Shown: positions 8,805 to 18,239 of the stretch, piece by piece | How the letters are laid out: each line of letters opens with the position of its first letter | Position numbering within the stretch: position 1 is the first letter of the stretch | Assembly: GCA_019359415.1 (NCBI GenBank) | Contig: JAHHHH010000063.1 | Location: forward strand, 1 to 44,752 | DNA length: 44,752 bases | Direction: 5' to 3' | From: Iphinoe sp. HA4291-MV1 | Lineage (GTDB): Bacteria; Cyanobacteriota; Cyanobacteriia; Cyanobacteriales; Nostocaceae | Program-made: the position numbers and the translations under genes | The notes under the pieces: model-generated | Seen by the model: the letters and a program-made list of their open reading frames with translations, nothing else | Databases searched by the model: none | Told to the model about the DNA's origin: nothing

Positions 8805-9392
8805 CTACATCACTGTGTCCGATTTTTCCGAATCACTTTGAATTATTTTTTCATACTTGCGCAAGAAATATAGCTTCGAGCTAAAACAGTGCATAATTGA
8901 CATGAAATCCTCCATCAGTTCTTGGTGTGGGGGCTTATAGGTATTATTCAAGACAACAATGTCGCAATGATTAAGGTTGCAAAACCATTCCACAAAGTCA
9001 AATCCAAACCTACACAGCCTGTCCTTATGAGCAACGACAATAACCTTAATTTCCTGTTTGGAGACTTGCTCCATCAACGTTATGAACTTTTTGCGCTTAA
9101 AATTCAATCCCGACCCAAAATCACTGATGCATTTACAATTGGGATAATTCTTCCCCAGGTACTCGCTCTGAGATGCAAGATCTTGTTTTTGAGATGTTGT
9201 CGAAACTCGCGCATATAAAATCACTGGTCGATTGTCAATCCGGTCAACCAATCGCTCAATGGACTCAATCAAATATCGTCTATGACCACCTGGAGATTTG
9301 ATGTATTGTATTTTCCCCTCATCAGCCCATCGGGTTAATGTTTTTGGATGGTAGCCATACCTCTTTTGGGCTTCGGCTGGCGTTAAGTACAT
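8805..9392 (-). CDS. tnpA: IS607-family serine recombinase TnpA
   Basis: The 195-residue product starts with a MerR-like helix-turn-helix (MYLTPAEAQKRYGYHPKTLT ... GGHRRY, residues 1-40) that precedes a small serine resolvase catalytic domain. The nucleophile is S64 in LYARVSTTSQKQDL. The later VVAHKDRLCRFGFDFVE block is also typical. The C-terminus is longer and less typical than usual, but the domain order, DNA-binding first and catalytic second, is the hallmark of IS607 TnpA. It catalyses excision and insertion through a circular intermediate. Confidence 0.92.
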   Translation of the reverse strand: MYLTPAEAQKRYGYHPKTLTRWADEGKIQYIKSPGGHRRYLIESIERLVDRIDNRPVILYARVSTTSQKQDLASQSEYLGKNYPNCKCISDFGSGLNFKRKKFITLMEQVSKQEIKVIVVAHKDRLCRFGFDFVEWFCNLNHCDIVVLNNTYKPPHQELMEDFMSIMHCFSSKLYFLRKYEKIIQSDSEKSDTVM

Positions 9393-9481
9393 AATGACAA
9401 TGGAGTAACTAAATGTCCGTTTTGCTCCATTGTATACAGATATATTCCGCTATCAGACTATCTAGTTAATCGGCGTCACGT

Positions 9482-9610
9482 ACTAGAACACCGATTCAGT
9501 ATTCACCAATTGTGATAAAAAACCCGGTTTCTTCTCATTGAGATAACGAAATATCGGTCTTTCCAGCAACAGAAACCGGGTTTTTGGCATTAATGAATCG
9601 GTGTTCTAGT
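9482..9610. mobile_element. MITE with 17-bp perfect termini overlapping a kinase stop codon
   Basis: The arms ACTAGAACACCGATTCA (9482-9498) and TGAATCGGTGTTCTAGT (9594-9610) are perfectly complementary. Inside lies a second perfect 15-bp pair, AAAAACCCGGTTTCT (9518-9532) and AGAAACCGGGTTTTT (9571-9585). The outer right arm contains the TAG stop of the kinase gene (9606-9608), so this element supplies the last codons of that gene and probably its terminator. Confidence 0.8.
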
Positions 9611-11249
9611 TATTATCAGTTTGTGAATTTTCCAGTTCCTTATCTTCTGTAGGAACAACAACAGCAGGAGGATTAGACTGCTTGGACTCCACAGTAGATG
9701 GCTGTACTGGTACAACAATAGGAGCATTATTTGACTGGCTGGCTGGTTGCGACGAATCAGGAGTGCTACGAGAAGACGGTGGTGGGTTATTTTCTGAAGA
9801 TGGTGAAGAAGTCTTGCGAGATTCGCGGATTGCTCGTAGTCGCTTTCTCAGTGATGCTGATGAACTGGTGCTAGGCTGCGAAGCTTCCTCCTGTGAGTCT
9901 TGTTGGGATTGGCGAGGTTGGGATTCTCTAGAAGAGGTTTGAGGTGATTCTTTTGTCACATTGCTGCTATCAGGAGCGTCTTCAGTTGAAAGACGACGGA
10001 CACGCCTACGCCGTGTTGAAGTAGAAGCAGGTGCAGATTGAACTTGTGACGAAGTATTATTCTCTTTCTGTGCAGTGTTAGTTTCTTGAGTTGAAGGTAA
10101 TGGTGTGAAGCTTACTGTAGGTTTTTCTTCGTTAGCATCACGCTTTTCGACAACAGGTTGTCCAGATGAGCGTGGCTGAGTTTTAGTCATCAAAGTTGTG
10201 ACAGCAAAACCAACTGTAGCAGCCACAAGGGCTATACCCGTAGCAATGAATATCTTAGGTGACGAAATATTGATAATTTTGTTGAATTTGATATTTCTTA
10301 AAGGTGAGGGGGTTGGTGTTTTGCTCACAGCCGCCACTTCTTTTGGCAAATTTGGCTTTGGCAAATCTGGATGTGGTTGAACAGATAAATTGATAGTTGG
10401 CACTGCTTGTGTAGGAACTGATTGCTGTGTAGCACTTTCCCTATACCCAGGTAACAGCAGCAACCACTCTGCGACTGTTTGCGGACGAAAGCGAGCCTCA
10501 ATTGCCATACCACGCATGATCGCTTGATTGACAGCAGCACTCAGATGGGGTTGCAACTCGCGCGGAGTTGGCATTTGTTCGCGATCGCGCAACAGTACAG
10601 GCATAGGTACTTGTGCTGTCAACAATGCATACAGTGTTGCTGCTAAACCATAAACATCAGCCGCAGGAGTGCGGGTTGCTTGCGACAGATACTGCTCAAT
10701 TGGGGAATAACCCTCAGAAACAATACCCGTGTGAGTTTGCCTAACCCCATGATTAAATTCCCGTGCAATGCCAAAATCAATAAGTACCACCTCCTGAGTT
10801 CCTTGACGGAGGATGATATTATCTGGTTTCACATCCCGGTGCAGCAACCCATTTTGATGCACCACCTGCAACGCGGCTCCTATTTGGCGGATATAATGAA
10901 TTGCTATCTCCTCTTGCAAGGGTATCCCTGGTAAAACATATGCCTCAGCCAAAGTCTCACCCTTGATATATTCCATCACCATGTATGGAAGTCCATCTTC
11001 GACAAAAAAGTCGCTCACCCGGACAATATTCGGGTGGATACAAGTCGCTAATCGTCTTGCTTCATCCTGGAATTGGCGCTCGAACTTGGCAAAATCCGGA
11101 TGTTGTCGCAGCTTTTCATTGAGAGTTTTAATCACCACAACTTGATTCAAAAAGTGGTGAGTTGCTTTGAACGTAATGCCAAAGCCACCTCTACCGATTT
11201 CCAAGTTAATGGTATATTTATTACCCTGCAAAGTTTTACCAGCTAACAT
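9606..11249 (-). CDS. Hanks-type Ser/Thr protein kinase with one transmembrane segment
   Basis: The 547-residue product has a complete protein kinase domain at about residues 10-270. The glycine loop is GRGGFG (19-24), the ATP lysine K41, the catalytic loop HRDVKPDN (137-144), DFG 158-160 and GYSPIEQY in the activation/APE region. A hydrophobic helix at about 333-354 ([20 protein letters not shown]) would anchor it in the membrane. The ~190-residue tail is Ser/Pro/Gln-rich, low in complexity and contains a basic RRRRVRRL patch. Substrates are unknown. The stop codon lies in the terminal repeat of the MITE downstream. From 11250 to 11500 there is no gene or clear structure. Confidence 0.92.
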   Translation of the reverse strand: MLAGKTLQGNKYTINLEIGRGGFGITFKATHHFLNQVVVIKTLNEKLRQHPDFAKFERQFQDEARRLATCIHPNIVRVSDFFVEDGLPYMVMEYIKGETLAEAYVLPGIPLQEEIAIHYIRQIGAALQVVHQNGLLHRDVKPDNIILRQGTQEVVLIDFGIAREFNHGVRQTHTGIVSEGYSPIEQYLSQATRTPAADVYGLAATLYALLTAQVPMPVLLRDREQMPTPRELQPHLSAAVNQAIMRGMAIEARFRPQTVAEWLLLLPGYRESATQQSVPTQAVPTINLSVQPHPDLPKPNLPKEVAAVSKTPTPSPLRNIKFNKIINISSPKIFIATGIALVAATVGFAVTTLMTKTQPRSSGQPVVEKRDANEEKPTVSFTPLPSTQETNTAQKENNTSSQVQSAPASTSTRRRRVRRLSTEDAPDSSNVTKESPQTSSRESQPRQSQQDSQEEASQPSTSSSASLRKRLRAIRESRKTSSPSSENNPPPSSRSTPDSSQPASQSNNAPIVVPVQPSTVESKQSNPPAVVVPTEDKELENSQTDNN

Positions 11250-11502
11250 AGAGAGTCCTAAGTTCTGAGTGCTGAGTTACTATAATGAGTCACTATAATT
11301 TGGTACTGCGTCCTAAATGAAATCTGAAACTCCAAAAGCTCTAGTCTTGAGTTTTGAGTGTAACGTAAATTTTTAGTCACATCAAATCCAGTTTAATTCA
11401 GATGACTCTTTTTTTCCTCCTAAAATAATATACTCATAACTTAGGACTCGAAACTCCGCACTCCTAAAAGCGGTGACTGAAGAAAGAACTCATTGACATA
11501 CT

Positions 11503-11523
11503 CCCCGCAATAGAATTGCGGGG
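11503..11523 (-). mobile_element. IS200/IS605-type right-end hairpin
   Basis: CCCCGCAA and TTGCGGGG form a perfect 8-bp stem with loop TAGAA just past the 3' end of the broken tnpB. The flanking TTGACATACT resembles TTGACATCCT next to the hairpin at 30171-30193. This is the usual imperfect-palindrome right end of IS605-group elements, which on minus would also be the 3' part of the guide RNA. Confidence 0.65.
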
Positions 11524-11532
11524 ATTCTGGGG

Positions 11533-12451
11533 TCAGACAGCGATAGCAGACTCTGCCCGTCTTACATCGCCTAGCCCAACAGTCGATGCCCCGACTGCTT
11601 GAATATTCTTCGCTGCGTTGTCATCCCTGCCATTAATCGATTGACAAGATGAACAACGCCACTCCCTGATAGATCCAAGCTTTCTAAAACATGTCCACAA
11701 CATGAACAGGTTTTGCTACTGGGATACCACTGGTCGATGAATACAACCAACTTGTTCTTCTTTTTGGCAACCCACTCCAGAATTTGGAGAAACTCACCAA
11801 AAGCTAAGTCAGATATTTTACGACCCCAAAGACGTTGCATTCCTTTAAGATTTAACGTCTCAAAGCACAGGATATCAAACTTATCTGTTAACTCGTGGGC
11901 TAGTTTCCAAAACCAATCACGGGCTTAATGCAATTCTTTGACTCTTTATTGAGATTCTTGCGTTCTTATTGACAATATGCGCTTACCCTGCCTAAATTAG
12001 TGCGCTTGATTGTTAAGGTTTTGACTGTTCCTTCTATTTCTCTAGACTTCCAAAATTGGTAAACCCGATTCCCAATTTTGACTCTATTGCCACCTAAAAA
12101 TTTGTAGCCTGCTTGTTTTAAAGTGAATGATTTGTACTTCTTGACTTTCTTGAATCCCGGTGGACGAACTCCCTTTTTCTGGTGTTTAAAAAACAGTTGA
12201 TAGGCTTTATCAATGCGCTGACAAATATCCTGCACTGCTTGTGAGCCTACTGTTTGCCAAAATGGATTGCGTGTTCTCAATTTGGCAATATGTGACTGAA
12301 GTTTAGCACAACTCAAATACTTGCCCCACATCCGGTAATACCGCTTGTGCAAGGCAATACAGTGATTGTAGATTACCCCTGCGGCGTTGATTGACCGTTT
12401 GAGGTATCTATTCCGTTTGTGTTGGTACAACTTAAACTTCAGTGTTTTCAT
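11533..12451 (-). pseudogene. tnpB of an IS200/IS605-group element, deleted and frameshifted
   Basis: The 5' part (12451-11966, 161 codons) is the N-terminal TnpB region, starting MKTLKFKLYQHKRNRYLKRS and running to TLTIKRTNLG. It then stops. Reading resumes, after loss of the segment with the first RuvC aspartate, at ARDWFWKLAHELTDKFDILCFETLNLKGMQRLWG, with an in-frame TAA just before. The zinc-finger stretch SSKTCSCCGHVL survives, but a frameshift near 11660 moves the last motif (SINGRDDNAAKNI) to another frame, ending at TGA 11533-11535. The protein cannot be functional; the right-end hairpin is still intact. Confidence 0.85.
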
Positions 12452-12552
12452 GCAGACATTGTACTATGATGAATGTAGATAGTAAATATACATCTACAGA
12501 TGCTGAAACCCTTATTATTACGTTAGTTTCCACGCATTTTGTGATCTACTGA

Positions 12553-12693
12553 CTTTATCTGCTTACTGACACAGACATTGCTTTAGAATCTGCAAATCTT
12601 ATATCTAATCAGCTAAAGCAAAAAGGAGTAGCAGTCATTCTTAGTCAGGCAAATCAAGAACCGAAGTTAGTTCTCGTCCTTCTGCAAAAATAA
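12553..12693 (+). pseudogene. unrecognised gene fragment, 3' end
   Basis: An open frame of 46 codons without a start ends at TAA 12691-12693 and reads TDTDIALESANLISNQLKQK, then GVAVILSQANQEPKLVLVLLQ. The composition is protein-like (amphipathic helix pattern), and it is flanked upstream by transposon debris. It is probably the last part of a gene whose 5' end was lost. I do not recognise the family. Confidence 0.35.
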
Positions 12694-12707
12694 AGCAAGA
12701 GTAATTT

Positions 12708-13100
12708 TTATCCCCACAAAGTTCCATATGCATCAAACAAGTTATAATCCACCGTTAGTTCTTCTCCTTTATCAATATCTCTAGCAGCAATTGTATATGC
12801 AGAATCTTCTAAAAGTTCAAAATTGATATCTTTACAGTTAGGATTGTCAGAATGGTTAAAAAAACGTGCATCATCAGCAACAAGCACGTAAGTATCTTTT
12901 TTTGTAATGTGACAATATGCGTATTTTAAAATTTGATTTCGTGCTGGTCCTGGTAAATTATCAATTAAATCTTTTGAATAGTATTGATCAAACCCAGGAG
13001 TAAACTCCCATATTTTATCACCTTTTTTAATAAACTGATCAGCGAAGATACCTATACCATGAATTGAACTAGTATTGAGCTTGGTTAGTACAAGAAGCAT
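12708..13100 (-). CDS. SET domain protein (protein-lysine methyltransferase-like)
   Basis: The 130-residue product is a stand-alone SET domain. It shows the N-terminal GIGIFA (15-20), the cofactor/knot motif RFFNHSDNPNC (79-89) and GEELTVDY (112-119), ending in a Tyr/Phe-rich tail. Such proteins use S-adenosylmethionine to methylate lysines. Bacterial single-domain members have few known substrates, so the target is unknown. No pre-SET or post-SET cysteine cluster is present. It is monocistronic and AT-richer than the neighbouring housekeeping genes. Confidence 0.85.
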   Translation of the reverse strand: MLLVLTKLNTSSIHGIGIFADQFIKKGDKIWEFTPGFDQYYSKDLIDNLPGPARNQILKYAYCHITKKDTYVLVADDARFFNHSDNPNCKDINFELLEDSAYTIAARDIDKGEELTVDYNLFDAYGTLWG

Positions 13101-13230
13101 TTTTCAAAAAAAGTATAAATATTAACTAATGATTATTAAATACCATATATTTTGTATCCCCTCAATACTTCGGGGTAGAGAGTTCCAAACACTTGCTCAC
13201 GAGTTATAAACACTCGTCGGAGAGTTCCAA

Positions 13231-13353
13231 TTTGGGAGCATCCCAAATGTGTAAAAACATATTTTGTCATTGCGAGCGTAATGAAATGGGGCGAACGCTT
13301 CATTCGCAATGACAATCTATTATCTTAGTAAATTTGCAAAATTGGGATGCTCC
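13231..13353. repeat. composite intergenic repeat with GGGAGCATCCC and a TGTCATTGCGA hairpin
   Basis: TTTGGGAGCATCCCAAA (13231-13247) is itself a near-palindrome. It is followed by TGTCATTGCGA (13265-13275), which pairs perfectly with TCGCAATGACA (13304-13314), and then by TTGGGATGCTCC (13342-13353). TTGGGATGCTCCC also occurs at 262-274 and 20796-20808, and TGGGAGCATCCCAA at 20685-20698. It fills the gap between the SET gene and the omp85 gene 3' end. Confidence 0.75.
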
Positions 13354-13391
13354 TCACCCTACTGATATGCTTTATTTATTTGCAAAGCTAG

Positions 13392-15458
13392 CTAAAAGCG
13401 GTGACCAATACCGAAATGAAGTCGGCTTTCTCCTTGGTCATTCAATCCGTAGTCAGCCCGAATTAAGCCTAAAGGTGAGTCAAAGCGGACTCCCGCACCA
13501 TAACCGAAACCAGTCCCAGGTTTACCACGAACTCCCGCAGGATCACCCAAGACACTCTCACCAGAACCTAAGTCTGAGGCAAAGTCAGCAAATAGGACAC
13601 CTCCTAATGCTTGGAACACAGGGAAGCGATATTCCGCTGACGCTAACACATAACTGCGACCAGTACCAACATCACCACCATCGTAACCGCGTACTGAATT
13701 GGGACCACCCAAGTTAAAACTTTCATATGGTGGTAAATCTCCGAGGACTGTACCAGCTTGAACATTCAGAGCAAATACTTGCGGCTTACTAGACTCAAAT
13801 AACTTTACGGGCGTAAACTGGCTATAGTTTGCCTTGACGCGGTTCATAGAAATTTGTCCTTCCCCAACAGGAATGGATTGTTCGGTACTGAGTTTGAGTA
13901 CAGAACCTTGAGTTGGATTGAAGGGATTATCCCGTTGGTCTTTAGTAGCGCTTAAGGATACAGTTGTCAGATCATCAATACCAGTCCCACTAAAAGACAG
14001 AGGATTTCCCTTTTCATCAGTTGGGGTAATTGTTCCGTCGCGATCGCGAAGACTGACACGGGTATAGTTAAATCCTAGGGAAGTATCCCAACCATCAATC
14101 GGGCGTTGCAAGCTAATACCACCCCCAATTCGACCTTCCCGCACTCTGTCGCCATTTGCTAACTTGACGTCACCATCAAAAGTGTCAGAAAGTCCTCGCT
14201 TGCGAAACCCACTCACACTATAGCCAAAGCCGTCTGGATTGGTTTCCCGGTAAGGACTCGTAAATTTAGTATCAAATTGAAAGTCACGGCGACCGACTTC
14301 AAAATTAAAACCTAGAGTATCATTAACACCTCCGACATTTTGATCTCGGTAAGTTAAAGTAGCAACTATCCCCTGATCGGCGTTATAATTACCACCCACA
14401 TTGATAGAACGCGCTCCTATTTCCTTGACTTCGTAAATCACATCCAGTTTTGTTGCATCCCCTTCAAAAGCAACGTTGACACTCTGAAATAATCCTGTCT
14501 TATACAGTCGCTGTAAGTCTTGTTTGACTAAATCTTCTTGATAGGTTTGTCCTGGCTTAAGCTTGAGCTGTTGCTGCAAGAAATCTGTTTTTGTGCGCCC
14601 CTCCACTGGCTTACCCTTGTCATCAACTGTCTTACCTTCGTCGTTAACAAAACGAAACTTGATATTGTTGACGACACCTTCAGCAACATTTAAAGTCAGG
14701 ATTCCTTCAGCGCTGGGTCTAATTGATATGACTCGTGCAACTTTATAACCTTTGTCAGCGTACCATTTCTTTAATTGTTGTACTGCTTCCTTAAGAGCAT
14801 TGGGACTGATGACTTTTCCTATCTGAGGTTGAAAGTGTTCCCAGGCAACTTGATAAGTGAGCGCTTTTGCTCCTGAAAGTTGTAGAGAACGCACAACGAC
14901 TGGTTGTACTTGGTACTCTACACTTAAGCCAGTTGGCACAGAACTGCTATTTACACGAGCATTCGTAAATAAACCAGTCTCCAAAATTGCTGCGACATCC
15001 TTGTGTAACTGACTTTGACTGGTTTCTCCACCGACTTGAGTTTTAATCACACCGCGAATCACCTGCTGCAATTCCTCATTCGCTCCCACTATCTTCACTT
15101 CTGTAGCAGTGACTACTAAGTTATTGTCAGGGGATGAGGGAGATGAGGGAGATGAAAAACTTATTTCCCTCATTTCTCCTTCCTCCTTGTTCTCTTTTGG
15201 AGTAAGTATTACGACTGATTTATTGCTACCGCCACTTTGGGCGCTACCTGATTTTTGAGAGAATTGTCCAATGACTACTGATTCTGGGGGTGCGATTGTT
15301 TCTATCGGTGCAGGCGTTTCTTCAGTGACTGGCACCTCTACGTTATCAGGTTTTTCCGCTTGCTGAGGAGTATCGGAGGGTGCAGCCAATACCTGCTGAT
15401 TAGCATTGCCAGCCGCCAAAGTCGCTAAAGTAAAAATTGCCGCAGAAGAAACTCGCAT
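13392..15458 (-). CDS. Omp85/BamA-family outer membrane assembly protein
   Basis: The 688-residue product starts with a signal-like sequence (MRVSSAAIFTLATLAAGNA). A Pro/Glu-rich linker follows, then POTRA domains (for example VVVRSLQLSGAKAL, EGVVNNIKFRF and DLQRLYKTGLFQSVNVAFEG) and a C-terminal beta-barrel of the surface-antigen type. The barrel contains GGPNSVRGYDGGDVGTGR and ends in LRADYG...LHFGIGHRF, with terminal Phe as in outer-membrane proteins. In cyanobacteria this family inserts barrels into the outer membrane and is related to chloroplast Toc75. Several paralogues usually exist, so I do not assign which one this is. It is divergent from the LpxB-like gene with a MITE between. Confidence 0.9.
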   Translation of the reverse strand: MRVSSAAIFTLATLAAGNANQQVLAAPSDTPQQAEKPDNVEVPVTEETPAPIETIAPPESVVIGQFSQKSGSAQSGGSNKSVVILTPKENKEEGEMREISFSSPSSPSSPDNNLVVTATEVKIVGANEELQQVIRGVIKTQVGGETSQSQLHKDVAAILETGLFTNARVNSSSVPTGLSVEYQVQPVVVRSLQLSGAKALTYQVAWEHFQPQIGKVISPNALKEAVQQLKKWYADKGYKVARVISIRPSAEGILTLNVAEGVVNNIKFRFVNDEGKTVDDKGKPVEGRTKTDFLQQQLKLKPGQTYQEDLVKQDLQRLYKTGLFQSVNVAFEGDATKLDVIYEVKEIGARSINVGGNYNADQGIVATLTYRDQNVGGVNDTLGFNFEVGRRDFQFDTKFTSPYRETNPDGFGYSVSGFRKRGLSDTFDGDVKLANGDRVREGRIGGGISLQRPIDGWDTSLGFNYTRVSLRDRDGTITPTDEKGNPLSFSGTGIDDLTTVSLSATKDQRDNPFNPTQGSVLKLSTEQSIPVGEGQISMNRVKANYSQFTPVKLFESSKPQVFALNVQAGTVLGDLPPYESFNLGGPNSVRGYDGGDVGTGRSYVLASAEYRFPVFQALGGVLFADFASDLGSGESVLGDPAGVRGKPGTGFGYGAGVRFDSPLGLIRADYGLNDQGESRLHFGIGHRF

Positions 15459-15556
15459 AATAATAGTAGCCTAATAAACTGGGAGTTAGTTTGTACTTCC
15501 GTACTGAGGTTAGGTAGTGAGGATAATAAGCAATTCAAAATTCAAAAAGAAAAGAT

Positions 15557-15647
15557 CTAGTACGGCGGGCGCGTAAATAGACATACCATTTGAGAAAGCC
15601 CAAAAGCCTATGTTATAAACTTTTTGCCTTCTACCTTTTTGTACTAG
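15557..15647. mobile_element. MITE with CTAGTAC/GTACTAG ends
   Basis: The element begins CTAGTAC (15557-15563) followed by GGCGGGCG, and ends GTACTAG (15641-15647). It is non-coding and 91 bp long. The left end resembles the sequence at 122-150 next to the IS630 transposase tail, which suggests mobilisation by an IS630-type transposase. It lies in the divergent promoter region of the omp85 gene and the LpxB-like gene. Confidence 0.5.
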
Positions 15648-15785
15648 TAATGGCAAGCATCCTGTATGTAGTTGTGTATAAATTAAAGGCGTGACAGCTT
15701 ACTAACTTCCAGCTACATCGCCGATTTATACCTCGATTTATTCCTCTTGCCCCAAACGACAGTTATTTTTGAGTTTTTGTTTCTC

Positions 15786-17159
15786 ATGAGTGATTCATCA
15801 CCTTCACCACTAACTTCTCACTTCCAAAAGGATACTCCACGCTTACAGTTACTTGTTTTAAGCAACGGACATGGGGAGGATATTATTGCAGTCCGTATTT
15901 TGGAAGAACTTCAGCAACAACCCAACCCACCGGAAATCTCTGCTTTGCCGTTAGTGGGACAAGGATATGCTTACCAAGGGTTGGATATTCCCCTCATTGG
16001 TTCAGTACGCACGATGCCGTCAGGTGGTTTTATTTACATGGATGGACGCCAATTTGTGCGAGATGTACAAGGTGGTTTGTTACAACTCACCGTAAGTCAA
16101 ATCAAAGCCATACGTTATTGGGTAAATACTCAGAAAAAATCAGGTAACAGGATAGCTATTTTAGGCGTGGGCGATATTGTACCACTCATCTTTGCATGGT
16201 TGAGTGGTGCTAACTATGGCTTCGTAGGCACAGCAAAATCGGATTATTATGTGCGAGATGAAGTGAGTTTGTTAAAACGGAAAGAGAAAGGAGCATGGTG
16301 GGAAAGCTTTTCTGGCTCAGTTTACCACCCTTGGGAACGTTGGTTGATGAGTCGTCAGCGTTGCAAGGCAGTTTTTCCCAGAGACTCGCTCACAGCAGAG
16401 ATATTGAAAAGGTGGACTATTCCCGCTTTTGATTTGGGTAACCCGATGATGGATGGTTTGGAACCAACAATTCCACGCCCAAGATTTTATAGCGCTCATG
16501 TCCAAAAGCAAGAATTAACTCGACCTTTCGTTGTCACTCTCCTCCCTGGTTCTCGTCCCCCAGAAGCATACGCTAACTGGCACCAAATTATGATTGCTGT
16601 CTGTGCAATCATGGAGCTTTTTAGCAAGCAAGAGTTTGTCGGACACACTTCTGGAACTGTGGTGTTTTTGGGTGCGATCGCTCCCAGTTTACATCTTGAA
16701 AGTTTACGCCAAATTCTCCAATCTCAAGGCTGGCATCCCCATGCTGAACCGCCAATCAAAATTCCTGAGAAAAATATCTTGACATTGAAGCAAAAAAATG
16801 CTTACTTCATCTTGTCGCAAGATGCCTATAACGACTGTTTGCATCAAGGAGATTTGGCGATCGCAATGGCGGGGACAGCGACAGAACAATTTGTGGGTTT
16901 AGGAAAACCAGTCATCACCATTCCCGGAAAAGGTCCCCAGTTTACCTATGCCTTTGCTGAAGCACAAAGCCGTCATTTGGGAGAGTCTGTCATTTTAGTA
17001 GAAGAACCAGCACAAGTCTCTAAGGTAGTCAAGTCACTGCTTTCTAATCCGGACAAGTTGCAAGCTATTGCAGAAAATGGTGTACGACGGATGGGAAAAC
17101 CGGGAGCAGCCAAACGAATTGCTGAGTATTCGATGGACTTATTGTGGAATGAAGATTGA
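15786..17159 (+). CDS. lipid-A-disaccharide synthase-related protein
   Basis: The product resembles the cyanobacterial/plant 'lipid-A-disaccharide synthase-related' family, a GT-B fold glycosyltransferase-like protein distinct from true LpxB. Landmarks are LLVLSNGHGEDIIAVRIL near the start, ALPLVGQGYAYQ, TLLPGSRPPEAYANW in the middle and GTATEQFVGLGKPVITIPG...QFTYAFAEAQ near the end, typical of sugar-nucleotide binding. I prefer the ATG at 15786 (MSDSSPSPL, 457 residues); a TTG at 15747 would add 13 residues. The donor and acceptor are not known. Confidence 0.85.
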   Translation: MSDSSPSPLTSHFQKDTPRLQLLVLSNGHGEDIIAVRILEELQQQPNPPEISALPLVGQGYAYQGLDIPLIGSVRTMPSGGFIYMDGRQFVRDVQGGLLQLTVSQIKAIRYWVNTQKKSGNRIAILGVGDIVPLIFAWLSGANYGFVGTAKSDYYVRDEVSLLKRKEKGAWWESFSGSVYHPWERWLMSRQRCKAVFPRDSLTAEILKRWTIPAFDLGNPMMDGLEPTIPRPRFYSAHVQKQELTRPFVVTLLPGSRPPEAYANWHQIMIAVCAIMELFSKQEFVGHTSGTVVFLGAIAPSLHLESLRQILQSQGWHPHAEPPIKIPEKNILTLKQKNAYFILSQDAYNDCLHQGDLAIAMAGTATEQFVGLGKPVITIPGKGPQFTYAFAEAQSRHLGESVILVEEPAQVSKVVKSLLSNPDKLQAIAENGVRRMGKPGAAKRIAEYSMDLLWNED

Positions 17160-17225
17160 TTGTAACTTTCGCTCATCATGTAGCTACATTAGATTTAAGC
17201 CTTATAATCTATGCGAGGTAATGTC

Positions 17226-17987
17226 ATGGTAACTGAAACCAAAACTCAAATTCTACCAGATCATACCCAGTTACCAGAATCCGATGGTACCTTTGTGAAG
17301 AATTTTCAAGAACATCCCCAGAGCATCTTACTAACCGACTCTATTCAACCTCGCTTGCAAGAAATTCATTTAGATGGACAGTATTGCATCGGACAAGACT
17401 GTGGTATTTACTGGCGGATGACAGAACCTCCAGAAAGAGGCGCAGAAGCACCAGACTGGTTTTATGTATCTAATGTACCACCTACTCTCAAAGGTGAAGT
17501 CCGTCGTTCCTACGTTCTTTGGCAAGAACTCATTGCACCCCTAATTGTTCTGGAATTCGTTTCTGGTAATGGGGAAGAAGAAAGGGATAACACCCCTTAC
17601 CAAGGCAAATTTTGGATTTACGAACAAGTCATTCGACCGGCTTTCTACGGGATTTATGAAGTCAAAAAAGCATCAGTAGAAGTTTATCGATGGGTTGCAG
17701 GACGTTATGAACGAATGAATCCCAACGCGAGGGGACATTATGATATTACCCCTTTGGGTGTGGAATTGGGTATTTGGCAAGGTTACTATTTGAATGCAGA
17801 GCTACCTTGGCTGCGTTGGTGGGATGAAGCAGGAAACTTGTTACTCACAGGGGAGGAACGTGCTAAACAAGAACGTCAACGAGCAGAAGCCGAACGCCAA
17901 CGAGCGGAAAAAGCAGAACAGGAGAATGCGCGTTTGCGCGAACAATTACGTGCATTGGGTGTAAATCCAGATACACTTGAGTCTTAA
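17226..17987 (+). CDS. Uma2 family endonuclease-like protein with coiled-coil tail
   Basis: The protein (253 residues from the ATG at 17226, preceded by GAGG with 7-base spacing) belongs to the Uma2/DUF820 family, which is greatly expanded in cyanobacteria and has a PD-(D/E)XK nuclease-like fold. Visible are the N-terminal ETKTQILPDHTQLPESDGTF, EHPQSILLTDSIQPRLQEI, VLEFVSGNGEEE and FWIYEQVIRPAFYGIYE. The C-terminal ~45 residues are a charged helix of AERQRAEKAEQ-type repeats ending LREQLRALGVNP, a tail usual in this subfamily. No biochemical role is established. An upstream ATG at 17211 would add five residues. Confidence 0.88.
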   Translation: MVTETKTQILPDHTQLPESDGTFVKNFQEHPQSILLTDSIQPRLQEIHLDGQYCIGQDCGIYWRMTEPPERGAEAPDWFYVSNVPPTLKGEVRRSYVLWQELIAPLIVLEFVSGNGEEERDNTPYQGKFWIYEQVIRPAFYGIYEVKKASVEVYRWVAGRYERMNPNARGHYDITPLGVELGIWQGYYLNAELPWLRWWDEAGNLLLTGEERAKQERQRAEAERQRAEKAEQENARLREQLRALGVNPDTLES

Positions 17988-18002
17988 ATCAATGCAATTT
18001 TC

Positions 18003-18183
18003 GGCGTTGCATAAATGCGGGATGAATTGAGATTTTTGACTAAGGCTAAAGATAGATTCTTTGCGACGCCAGATACCTCTGTCGGGAAACCCTCCTGCAG
18101 TACTGGCTCGCCTTTGCACCTACTCTGCGAGAACGGCTCCGCCGAATGCGTGAGGAAAATTCATCCCATTAATCAGCAACGCC
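18003..18183. mobile_element. palindromic element between convergent genes
   Basis: The outer arms GGCGTTGC (18003-18010) and GCAACGCC (18176-18183) and the inner arms GGGATGAATT (18019-18028) and AATTCATCCC (18158-18167) are perfectly complementary. The arms enclose a copy of the CTGTCGGGAAACCCTCCTGC repeat (18079-18098) also found at 30026-30140 and 42595-42660. It is non-coding and lies between the convergent Uma2 and Spy-like genes, where it may end both transcripts. Confidence 0.6.
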
Positions 18184-18239
18184 TAAAAATTAATACTACC
18201 CAGTACTTTAGTTTCATCTCGTTTTGCTTTGGAGGTTTA

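Larger units (their letters stand above)
7285..9450 (-). mobile_element. IS607-type element (tnpA serine recombinase + tnpB)
   Basis: The arrangement tnpA (small MerR-like serine recombinase) followed 23 bp later by tnpB, both on minus, defines an IS607-type element. These elements have no long inverted repeats, so the ends are only approximate: somewhere between the GC-rich repeat at 7284 and the tnpB end, and in the AT-rich stretch upstream of tnpA before the MITE at 9482. Confidence 0.7.

Noticed and set aside
7312-9392. CRISPR-Cas12-type locus
   Set aside because: The RuvC protein is next to a serine recombinase, with no repeat array or adaptation genes; it is a transposon TnpB.
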